Of a stretch of 8,206 nucleotides of DNA, positions 1-6,129 are shown piece by piece. Source of the stretch: Paracoccaceae bacterium (GTDB lineage Bacteria; Pseudomonadota; Alphaproteobacteria; Rhodobacterales; Rhodobacteraceae); NCBI GenBank assembly GCA_015485375.1, contig WFTU01000102.1:1-8206 (forward strand), read 5' to 3'. Position 1 is the stretch's first letter. Every line of letters begins with the position of its first letter. The position numbers and the translations under genes were made by a program. The notes beneath the pieces are model-generated. The model saw only the letters and a list, made by a program, of their open reading frames with translations. It did not search any database and was not told the origin of the DNA.

Positions 1-20
1 ATGAAAATATAACGTGCCAT
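1..20 (-). CDS. pyrG: Start of CTP synthase (partial, runs off left edge)
   Basis: On the minus strand an ATG at 18-20 opens a frame reading MARYIF and then leaves the window. Many bacterial CTP synthases, including alphaproteobacterial ones, begin MARYIFITGG (established knowledge). CTP synthase makes CTP from UTP, ATP and glutamine in the cytoplasm. The assignment is an inference from six residues. It is helped by the position: a minus-strand terminator lies at 193-220, followed by about 170 bases with no other convincing gene. The ribosome-binding site is weak, with only an ACAGG-like stretch just before the ATG. In many alphaproteobacteria secG sits directly upstream of pyrG. Here there is no room for it, and the neighbour is an iron-binding protein gene instead. 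A chance six-residue match remains possible. Confidence 0.5.
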
Positions 21-98
21 GCCTGTATCGGCCCCCGCGAAATGTTTGTTTTTATGGATCGCACCGCACGGCACGATCGCCTGTATCACGGGATTAAA

Positions 99-127
99 GA
101 TATAGCGGATTCGCCCGAAACCCACAA
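99..127 (-). promoter_or_regulatory. Possible promoter for the left-edge gene
   Basis: Read on the minus strand, TTGTGG (122-127) and TATATC (99-104) are separated by 17 bases and face the putative pyrG start, leaving a leader of roughly 70 bases. The match to the sigma-70 consensus is only moderate (3/6 and 4/6). The rest of 21-192 shows no gene I would support. Confidence 0.3.
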
Positions 128-192
128 GGGTGAAACGCAATATCCTGTGGTTTATTCTGCCGGAACACCCATAACTTGCGAAAATCAAAACG

Positions 193-219
193 AAAAAAGG
201 CCCGCCATGACAGCGGGCC
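193..219 (-). terminator. Intrinsic terminator behind the iron-binding protein gene
   Basis: On the minus strand a perfect 7-bp GC-rich stem (GGCCCGC at 213-219 pairing with GCGGGCC at 199-205, 7-base loop) is followed by six T residues (A193-A198 on the plus strand). It lies 24 bases beyond the TAA of the gene ending at 244. This is a textbook rho-independent terminator and separates that transcript from the left-edge gene. Confidence 0.9.
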
Positions 220-243
220 CGAGTATTCGACGAACGGAAGAGA

Positions 244-1248
244 TTATCCGTCGAAATCCACTTTCTCGACCAGCCGCAGCGCGGCGGGGCGATATTTCGC
301 GATCTCCGCCAGCGGTGTCGGATCGGGTGTAAAGGTGCCCCAGCTCTGCACCAGCTCGCTCGGCTGAACGCTGTCCAGCAACGGGTATTCGAAGTTCAAC
401 TCGGCATAGAGCCCCTGCGCGTCGCCCGAGGTCAGGAATTCCATCAACTGCAAGGCTTCGTCCTTGTTCGGTGCCGAGGCCGTCATTGCCATCCCCGACA
501 GGTTCACATGCGCACCCTCGCCGCCAATAGTCGGGAATACCAGATTGACGGAATTGGCCCATTCGGTCTGCTCCGGCTCCTGCAACATCTTGCCCATGTA
601 GTAGGTGTTGCCGATGGCCACGTCACATTCACCGGCCCAGACCGCCTTGATCTGCGCGCGGTCGTTACCTTGCGGTTTGCGGGCCAGATTGGCCTTCAGC
701 CCGCGCAGCCATTCCTCGGTCTGGTCCTCGCCGTAATGCGCAATCATCGCCGCCACCAGCGCGATATTGTAGTTGTGCAGGCCGGAACGGATGCAAATCC
801 GCCCTTTCCATTTGGGATCGGCCAGATCCTCGAAGGAGGTCACCTCACCCGGTGCGACGCGGTCCTTGGAGGTATAGGCAATGCGCGCCCGCATGGTCAG
901 GCCGGTCCAGTTGCCGTCGGGGTCACGATACTCCGCCGGAATATTCGCGTCGATAACTTCGGAAACCACCGGCTGCGTCACCCCTGCGTCCACAATCGCC
1001 GTCAGATTGGCAATATCCGTGGTCAGCACCACATCGGCAGGGGAGCGTTTGCCCTCGGCCCGCAGGCGCTCGATCATGCCGCTCTTGATGAACACCACAT
1101 TGGTCTTGATGCCGGTCTCGGCGGTGAACGCCTCCAGAATCGGATCAATGAGCTGCGGCTGGCGGGAGGAATAGATATTCACCTCCTCGGCCAGCAGGGG
1201 CGTGGCGACCAGCGCGGTGGCTGCAATCAGGGTCAGGCGTTTCAGCAT
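244..1248 (-). CDS. fbpA: Ferric iron ABC transporter substrate-binding protein
   Basis: This is a periplasmic Fe(III)-binding protein that hands ferric iron to an inner-membrane ABC permease. The 334-residue product has a clear signal peptide (MLKRL, a hydrophobic stretch, then TPLLA, cleaved about residue 20/21) and the extracellular solute-binding fold. It resembles the Mannheimia haemolytica FbpA type: NIYSSRQPQLIDP (24-36), RSPADVVLTTDIA (68-80), SGLHNYN (155-161), ANLARKPQGNDR (187-198), IGNTYYMGKML (212-222). The likely iron-binding tyrosines are Y160, Y216 and Y217, equivalent to the three-tyrosine site known in that protein. I chose the ATG at 1248 because CGGAG lies 7 bases upstream and the signal peptide starts there. 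An upstream in-frame ATG at 1281 would add 11 polar residues and lacks such support. No permease or ATPase gene is in the window, so it is an orphan here. The exact ligand is inferred. Confidence 0.92.
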   Translation of the reverse strand: MLKRLTLIAATALVATPLLAEEVNIYSSRQPQLIDPILEAFTAETGIKTNVVFIKSGMIERLRAEGKRSPADVVLTTDIANLTAIVDAGVTQPVVSEVIDANIPAEYRDPDGNWTGLTMRARIAYTSKDRVAPGEVTSFEDLADPKWKGRICIRSGLHNYNIALVAAMIAHYGEDQTEEWLRGLKANLARKPQGNDRAQIKAVWAGECDVAIGNTYYMGKMLQEPEQTEWANSVNLVFPTIGGEGAHVNLSGMAMTASAPNKDEALQLMEFLTSGDAQGLYAELNFEYPLLDSVQPSELVQSWGTFTPDPTPLAEIAKYRPAALRLVEKVDFDG

Positions 1249-1278
1249 GGGTTTGCTCCGTGTTTGAATGACACGACT

Positions 1279-1312
1279 CAAATACCCAAGTAAAATAGTC
1301 AGGTCAATACCC
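1279..1312 (-). promoter_or_regulatory. Possible promoter with a 7-bp direct repeat, upstream of fbpA
   Basis: On the minus strand TTGACC (1302-1307) and TATTTG (1279-1284) are 17 bases apart and would give a leader of about 25 bases. The -35 is good and the -10 poor. The heptamer GGGTATT occurs twice, 25 bases apart (1306-1312 and 1281-1287), each followed by a GA-containing stretch, in an AT-rich segment that contrasts with its surroundings. Because the gene is probably iron-regulated, an iron-responsive repressor may bind here. That is inference. Confidence 0.4.
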
Positions 1313-1323
1313 GATTAAAAATA

Positions 1324-2157
1324 TCAGGATTGTTTTTCCCGCCGCTTGACCTCGTCCCAGAGCGCATCCATTTCCGCCAGATCGGAGGCTTCAGGCGCCT
1401 TGCCGCGTTCCTGAAGCAACGCCTCCACCCCCTTGAAACGGCGGGTAAATTTTGCATTGGCGGCACGCAAGGCGGCCTCGGGATCAATATCCAGATGCCG
1501 TGCCAGATTGGCCATGACAAAGAGCATATCGCCGTATTCCTCGGCCAGTTCCTCCGGTCCCAATTTGTCGCGGGCCTCGACCAGTTCCGCTGCTTCCTCG
1601 GTGATTTTATCCACTACTTGCGCCGTTTCCGGCCAGTCAAAGCCGACCCGCGCCGCCCGATTCTGCAACTTGATCGCCCGCATCAACGCCGGCAGCCCCG
1701 CCGCAACCCCGTCGAGGGCCGAGGTCGCCTCGGGCTTTCCGGCCCTTTCCGCCGCCTTGATTGCCTCCCAGTCCACGGTCTGCTGCGCTGCCGATTTATC
1801 GCGGCTCTCGTCCCCGAACACATGCGGATGCCGCCGCAGCATCTTGTCGGAAATCGCGCGCACCACATCCTGAAAGGCAAAATGCCCCGCTTCCTCGGCC
1901 ATCTGCGCGTGATAGACAGACTGCAACAGCAAATCCCCAAGCTCGTCGCGCAAATCCCCCATGTTGCCCCGCTCGATCGCATCGGCAACCTCGTAGGCTT
2001 CCTCGATGGTATAGGGCGCAATGGAGGTGAAATCCTGCTCGATATCCCACGGGCAGCCGGTTTCGGGGTCACGCAGGCGTCGCATGATCTCCAGCAGGCG
2101 CTCCAGCCCTGCGGTCTCATCACGCACCAGCGCGTCGGAGTCGGAATAATCTGTCAT
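1324..2157 (-). CDS. mazG: Nucleoside triphosphate pyrophosphohydrolase MazG
   Basis: MazG hydrolyses (d)NTPs to the monophosphate and pyrophosphate in the cytoplasm. It is thought to clean up aberrant nucleotides and to influence starvation signalling (established for E. coli). The 277-residue protein has the two tandem MazG domains of the full-length family. The first carries RLRDPETGCPWD (27-38), IEEAYEVADAI with E52, E53 and E56, and DELGDLLLQ with E72 and D75. The second carries TEEAAELVEA with E187, E188 and E191, and EEYGDMLFV with D210. These glutamates and aspartates are the Mg2+ ligands of the fold. The linker motif RRHPHVFGD (108-116) is also typical. The N-terminus is about 15 residues longer than in E. 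coli, and no strong Shine-Dalgarno precedes the ATG. A start slightly further in cannot be excluded. It follows the DUF6629 gene on the same strand by 31 bases, so the two may be co-transcribed. Confidence 0.95.
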   Translation of the reverse strand: MTDYSDSDALVRDETAGLERLLEIMRRLRDPETGCPWDIEQDFTSIAPYTIEEAYEVADAIERGNMGDLRDELGDLLLQSVYHAQMAEEAGHFAFQDVVRAISDKMLRRHPHVFGDESRDKSAAQQTVDWEAIKAAERAGKPEATSALDGVAAGLPALMRAIKLQNRAARVGFDWPETAQVVDKITEEAAELVEARDKLGPEELAEEYGDMLFVMANLARHLDIDPEAALRAANAKFTRRFKGVEALLQERGKAPEASDLAEMDALWDEVKRREKQS

Positions 2158-2188
2158 GCGCGCAGGCTATGCGCCCCGTTCGGGGTTT

Positions 2189-2875
2189 TCAAGCAAACAA
2201 CACCGGACATTCGCGCCGGCACTTGTTGCGCGAGATAATATATACCAGATGCAGCGTCGCCAGCCCCGCCAGAATGCAGAAATAGGAGATATAAGCGTAG
2301 CGCAGGAACAATATATCCAGCACCACCACCCCGACCAGCGTCAGCCCGAAAAACCGCATATGCCGGTAGCGCGACATCAGCGGTGGCGCAATAATCAGCA
2401 CCAGATACATCACATTGGTCAAAGGTCGCGGCAGCAGAAAATCGAGCAGCATCGTGCCCTCGTAGGCCAGCGAATCCTGATTGACCGTCACCGTCACCCA
2501 GTCGGGGTTGAGCAGATGCGGCACATACAGGATCAACCCGAATACCAGCCCGATAAGCGCAAACAGGGAGAACATGTGTTTTCGTTTGCTGTCGCGCGGC
2601 TCCAGCACATAAACCGACAGGGGGATCCAGAAGGGCCACATGAACCAGGTGAAAAAGATGAACACCATTGCCGCCAGCCAGACCTGATCCGGATTGCCCA
2701 AATTCACCCCGTTCCAGACGAATCCCTCGCTGAACTGCTGGATACTGGCAAACACCGGCATCATTGCGACAGGCAGGTACTTCCTGCTGGTCTCCAGCGC
2801 CCGTTTGACAGCATAGATCCCGCCCACGATCAAAACCCCGCTGGCGGCAAAACTGACTGTCTCGGAATAACACAT
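2189..2875 (-). CDS. DUF6629-like multi-pass membrane protein, function unknown
   Basis: The 228-residue product is very hydrophobic, with about seven membrane segments (roughly 8-24, 36-54, 65-92, 102-120, 151-168, 173-193 and 196-216) and a basic C-terminal tail (SRNKCRREC). It begins MCYSETVSF and has P-x4-SIQQFSEGFVW (40-54). Both resemble the uncharacterised DUF6629 family, whose members start MCFSAxxSF (recognised from memory, not searched). No catalytic residues or transport motif can be named. I chose the ATG at 2875 because GGGAG precedes it by 7 bases and because the family begins with this Met-Cys. A longer in-frame extension to 3007 exists but would run into the divergent gene. 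The gene lies just upstream of mazG on the same strand and divergently from an amidohydrolase. Neither neighbour explains its role. Confidence 0.8.
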   Translation of the reverse strand: MCYSETVSFAASGVLIVGGIYAVKRALETSRKYLPVAMMPVFASIQQFSEGFVWNGVNLGNPDQVWLAAMVFIFFTWFMWPFWIPLSVYVLEPRDSKRKHMFSLFALIGLVFGLILYVPHLLNPDWVTVTVNQDSLAYEGTMLLDFLLPRPLTNVMYLVLIIAPPLMSRYRHMRFFGLTLVGVVVLDILFLRYAYISYFCILAGLATLHLVYIISRNKCRRECPVLFA

Positions 2876-2937
2876 GGCCGATCTCCCGGAAGGTTGCCTC
2901 GATGTTGTAGTTTTCACTCTAGCACGGCGAAAGTACC

Positions 2938-2966
2938 TTGCCATCACAAAACCGTTCCCGTTTAAT
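2938..2966 (+). promoter_or_regulatory. Promoter for the M20 amidohydrolase gene
   Basis: TTGCCA (2938-2943) and TTTAAT (2961-2966) each match the sigma-70 consensus in five of six positions with an ideal 17-base spacer. Transcription would start near 2973, only a few bases before the AGGAG at 2976-2980, giving a very short leader. The divergent DUF6629 gene must use the other strand of this 112-base gap. I see no comparably good promoter for it. Confidence 0.55.
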
Positions 2967-2987
2967 GCACGAAACAGGAGAACCCGC

Positions 2988-4148
2988 ATGCCCGTTATCA
3001 ACCGCATCGCAGAATTCTATGACGACATGAAAGCCTGGCGTCGCCATCTGCACATGCATCCGGAACTGGAACTCGACACCGAAAACACTGCTGCCTTCGT
3101 GGTCGAGCGCCTGAAAGAATTCGGCGTTGATACGATCGAGACGGGGATCGCGAAAAACGGCCTCGTTGCCATCATCAACGGGCAGGGCGACGGTCCGACC
3201 ATCGGCCTGCGTGCCGACATGGACGCCCTGCCGATCGCGGAGGCAGGGAACCATGCGCACAAATCCACCATTCCCGGAAAAATGCACGCCTGCGGCCACG
3301 ACGGCCACACCACCATGCTGCTCGGCGCCGCGAGATATCTGGCCGAGACGCGTAATTTCCGCGGCCGTGTCGCTCTGATATTCCAGCCCGCCGAAGAAGA
3401 AGGCAATGGCGCCGAGGTCATGGTCAACGAAGGCATCATGGAGCGTTTCGACATCTCGTCGGTTTACGGCATCCACAACGCCCCCAACAAACCCGTCGGT
3501 CATGTGCTGCTCAACAAGGGCGCACTGATGGCGTCGGTCGATTCCTTCCGTGTCGATATCGAGGGCAAGGGCTGCCACGCGGCCTATCCCGATCAAGGCA
3601 TCGATCCGGTGATGGTCGCGGTGCAGATCGCGCAGGCCATCCAGACCATCCGTTCGCGCAGTGTCCCCGGCCTCGACAATCTGGTGGTCTCGCTTACGCA
3701 GATCCATGCCGGCGAAACAGACAATGTCATCCCGCAAACCGCCACCCTTGGCGGCACGGTCCGCGCGCTCGACCCCGCCACCCGCGACGTGGTGGAGGAC
3801 CGTATGCGCGCCATCGTCACCGGCACTGCTGCGGCGTTCGGGGCTAGCGCCTCGCTGACCTATGACCGTCAGGTTCCCGTCACCGTAAACGACCCCGACC
3901 GCGCCACTTTCGCTGCAAGCGTTGCTGCCTCGGTCGTCGGAGAGGCCAACCTAACCGACGATATCCCGCCCGAAATGGGGGCCGAGGATTTTTCCTTCAT
4001 GCTGCAGGCCCGCCCCGGCGCCTATATTTTTCTCGGGCAGGGAGAGGGCGCGAACGTCCACCACCCCGAATACGATTTCAACGACGAAATAAGCCCCATA
4101 GGCGCCAGCTACTTCGTGCAACTGGTGGAGCAATCACAACCGCTCTAG
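2988..4148 (+). CDS. M20 family metallo-amidohydrolase (hippurate/N-acyl amino acid hydrolase type)
   Basis: A cytoplasmic two-metal hydrolase that cleaves an amide bond, releasing an amino acid from an N-acyl amino acid or similar conjugate. The 386-residue length is typical of the M20D group. Visible motifs in order are HPELELDT (24-31), GLRADMDALPI (73-83), MHACGHDGHT (99-108), FQPAEEEGNGAEVM (132-145), YGIHN (160-164), GKGCHAAYPDQGIDP (193-207) within the dimerisation domain, AGETDNVIPQTATLGGTVR (241-259), and GAEDFSFM (331-338) with VHHPEYDFND (357-366). By family analogy the metal ligands are C102, H104, E137, H163 and H358, with E136 as general base, and all are present. The start at 2988 is set by AGGAG seven bases upstream. 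There is no signal peptide. The substrate cannot be told from sequence: hippurate, N-acetyl amino acids, IAA conjugates and others share these motifs. A secreted LCCL protein gene follows 86 bases downstream on the same strand. Confidence 0.93.
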   Translation: MPVINRIAEFYDDMKAWRRHLHMHPELELDTENTAAFVVERLKEFGVDTIETGIAKNGLVAIINGQGDGPTIGLRADMDALPIAEAGNHAHKSTIPGKMHACGHDGHTTMLLGAARYLAETRNFRGRVALIFQPAEEEGNGAEVMVNEGIMERFDISSVYGIHNAPNKPVGHVLLNKGALMASVDSFRVDIEGKGCHAAYPDQGIDPVMVAVQIAQAIQTIRSRSVPGLDNLVVSLTQIHAGETDNVIPQTATLGGTVRALDPATRDVVEDRMRAIVTGTAAAFGASASLTYDRQVPVTVNDPDRATFAASVAASVVGEANLTDDIPPEMGAEDFSFMLQARPGAYIFLGQGEGANVHHPEYDFNDEISPIGASYFVQLVEQSQPL

Positions 4149-4234
4149 TTCCGGAATTATTAACCCGATATTCACACTGCTCCCGTTTCTTGCGGAGCAT
4201 CCCCGCCAATCAGTTCATCATCAGGAGGAATAAA

Positions 4235-4945
4235 ATGAACGACATTCTAACCAACCGCATCGGCTGGCTTGCCGCCCTTGCTATATTGATTTTGGCCCTT
4301 TTCATGACCACGCAACCGGTTTTTGCCGACCCCGCCGGCCCTACGCAGGCCGAAATCGACGCCGCGCCGGTCTGTGGCGGTTTCCCCGCCGAGGGGGAGG
4401 AATACCTCTGTTCCTGTCCTGCTGGATTCAGCACCGGCGGTATTTGGGGCAGCGGCCCCTATACCGGTGACAGCAACATCTGCGCCGCCGCCCAGCAAAG
4501 CGGCGCGATCACCAGCGAGGGCGGTCCGGTCCTTGCCATCGCCGCCCCCGGTCAATCCGCCTATACCGGCGCGTCGCGCAACGGTATCACCTCGTCCGAC
4601 TGGAAATCCTACGACCGCAGTTTCGAGATCGTCCCCATCGCCAGGCCACAGGCCGCTGCCCCGGAAGCCTGTGGAAAACTGCCGGATGGCACCGACAGCT
4701 ACCAGTGTTCCTGTGCGGCAGGCGCGGGGCAGGGCGCCAGCGTCTGGGGCTCCAGTCCCTACACCTATGACAGCAACATTTGCGCGGCGGCCGTTCAGTC
4801 CGGCGTGATCGACAAAACCGGTGGAGTCGTCACGGTTCTGCGCATTCAGGGCCTCGATCGCTACGTTGGTTCGGAATCCAACGGAGTGACTTCCAGAGAC
4901 TGGGGCAAATACAGTTCCAGCTTCGTTTTCGACTGGAACGAGTAG
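4235..4945 (+). CDS. Secreted protein with two tandem LCCL domains
   Basis: The 236-residue product has an N-terminal signal peptide (hydrophobic core about 11-24, likely cut after VFA at 31/32) and then consists of two LCCL domains at about 47-133 and 146-233. LCCL is a small domain first described in Limulus factor C, cochlin and Lgl1. It is linked to extracellular binding, but no enzyme activity is known. Each copy shows its hallmarks: Cys-x(11)-Cys-Ser-Cys, then WGSxPYTxDSNICAAA, a QSGxI turn, a GG pair, YxGxxxNGxTSxDW and a final SF. Cysteines at 47, 59, 61, 83 and 146, 158, 160, 183 suggest paired disulfides in the periplasm or outside the cell. From the WGS motif on, the copies share 33 of 62 residues. 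The ATG at 4235 has a perfect AGGAGG six bases upstream, so an earlier in-frame TTG is unnecessary. There are no membrane, enzymatic or anchoring domains. The ligand is unknown. Confidence 0.85.
   Translation: MNDILTNRIGWLAALAILILALFMTTQPVFADPAGPTQAEIDAAPVCGGFPAEGEEYLCSCPAGFSTGGIWGSGPYTGDSNICAAAQQSGAITSEGGPVLAIAAPGQSAYTGASRNGITSSDWKSYDRSFEIVPIARPQAAAPEACGKLPDGTDSYQCSCAAGAGQGASVWGSSPYTYDSNICAAAVQSGVIDKTGGVVTVLRIQGLDRYVGSESNGVTSRDWGKYSSSFVFDWNE
4373..4633 (+). repeat. LCCL repeat 1 (coding)
   Basis: This encodes residues 47-133 of the secreted protein, starting at Cys47. It is an old, diverged duplicate of the unit at 4670-4933, with nearly the same length and the same cysteine pattern. It is slightly shorter between the CSC and WGS motifs (one residue). 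Confidence 0.8.
4670..4933 (+). repeat. LCCL repeat 2 (coding)
   Basis: This encodes residues 146-233, starting at Cys146. It is closer to the usual LCCL consensus than repeat 1 (GVTSRDW, ICAAAVQSGVI, GGVVTV). A Pro/Ala-rich linker of about 12 residues (PIARPQAAAPEA) separates the two. Confidence 0.8.
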
Positions 4946-6129
4946 CTAGAGGGCAACCTCCAGCGCCTCCAGACCGTGAAAATGGTAGCGGTCGGCATAT
5001 TTCGGCGTGCCGACCGGTTTCATGTCCGGAAACCGCTCGAAAAGGATCGGAAGGGCAACGCACATTTCCAGTTTCGCCAGTGGCGCACCGATGCAGAAAT
5101 GCAGACCGGCCCCGAAGGCAGATGACCCGTGCCGCCGCGATCCACGTCGAACCGGTCCGCATGGGCGAATTTCGCCGGATCGCGATTGGCCCCCGCCAGC
5201 AGCAGCCCCACCGTGTCGCCGGTTTTGAAGGAATGGCCGAAAGCCTCGATATCCTCCATCGCGTAGCGGGTGAACATATGCAGCGGCGGATCGAAGCGCA
5301 GGGTTTCATCCACCGTCGCCAGAGTGCGTTCGGGGGTGGTGAAATAGCTCGCGGGGGCGGCTCCGCTTTTCAGTATCGTTTTGATTCCGTTGGCAAACCC
5401 GTGTACGGTCGCCTCGTGTCCCGCGTTCAGCAACAATATGCAGGTGGTGACCAGTTCGTCTGTCGAAAGCTTCGCGCCCTCGTCGCGCGCCGCGATCAGG
5501 CTGGTGATCAGATCGTCGCGCGGGTCATCCCGTCGCGCCTCGATAAAGGCGCGGATAAAGGCGGTGAATTCCAGCGTCGCCTTGACGGCGGCGTCCTCCA
5601 CCGCGCGATCGCGGCGCACCTGATACATCGCCACCATATCGTGTGACCACGCCAGCAACTGGTCCGCCATATCCTCCGGCACGCCGAGCAGGCGCGAGAT
5701 CACGATGATCGGGATTTTCTCGCAAAACGCCGGTAGCAGGTCGATGGTGTCGCCCTCAAACCCCGCCACCAGTTCGCGGGCGAGCGCGTCGATTTCCGGT
5801 TCCAGCGCCGCGATCCGCTTGTTGGTAAAGGCCCGCACCAGCAACGAGCGCAGCCGTGTATGCGTTGGCGGTTCACGCTCCAGAATCGAGTGTTCCTCCA
5901 CATCGTAGAACGGTTTCAGGTGTTCGGGCCGCTCCGGTTCGAACCCTTCCGGTGCCTCGCGACCAAAGCGCCGGTCCCGCAGCATCGCATTGACCGCGGC
6001 GTGATCGACCGAACAGACCAGCCCGTAATCCTCCCAGAAAAACAATGGTTCCCCGCGCACCTCCTCGTAGAAATCATAAGGGTTCTGCACGAAATTCCCG
6101 TCGCGCGGGTCCTGTCGGAAATGTTTCAT
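4946..6129 (-). pseudogene. Cytochrome P450, frameshifted in the heme-binding loop
   Basis: A soluble bacterial P450 (heme monooxygenase needing a ferredoxin partner, none in the window). The intact frame shows REPPTHTRLR (85-94) in helix C, AGHEAT (236-241) in helix I, and DETLR with the ExxR pair E275/R278. After GGTGHL (about residue 337) the frame goes wrong: the annotatable ORF would run to a stop at 5020 with an unrelated tail. At 5117-5118 one base appears missing. Adding a base there restores AFGAGLHFCIG, the FGxGxHxCxG heme loop with Cys about 346, then APLAKLEMC and a normal C-terminus ending EVAL at a TAG (4946-4948). The total of 1184 bases is one short of 395 codons, giving a 394-residue enzyme typical of the family. 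As written, the product lacks the cysteine ligand and would be inactive. A sequencing error is the alternative. The ATG overlaps the upstream PLP gene's stop (ATGA), with GGAG eight bases before it. The substrate is unknown. Confidence 0.88.

Noticed and set aside
508..1293. Long plus-strand open frame opposite fbpA
   Set aside because: It is antisense to a gene with a signal peptide and family motifs. Its translation is rich in His, Arg and Gly with no family resemblance, typical of the mirror frame in GC-rich DNA.
2174..2189. CCCC-GTTC-GGGG-TTTT as a plus-strand terminator
   Set aside because: Only four base pairs, and no plus-strand gene ends here. It sits in the gap of two minus-strand genes.
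1330..2238. 302-codon plus-strand open frame opposite mazG
   Set aside because: mazG on the other strand is unmistakable. This frame has no motif and no convincing start.
2919..3737. 272-codon minus-strand frame opposite the M20 gene
   Set aside because: Shadow of the M20 gene. His/Asp-rich low-information translation with no motif.
4178..4199. Stem TGCTCC/GGAGCA with a 10-base loop between the M20 and LCCL genes
   Set aside because: Only six base pairs, a long loop and no T-run behind it, so I do not call a terminator. It might still be a leader structure.
4190..4234. TTG start extending the LCCL protein by 15 residues
   Set aside because: The ATG at 4235 has an ideal AGGAGG and begins a clean signal peptide. 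The extension would translate the Shine-Dalgarno itself.
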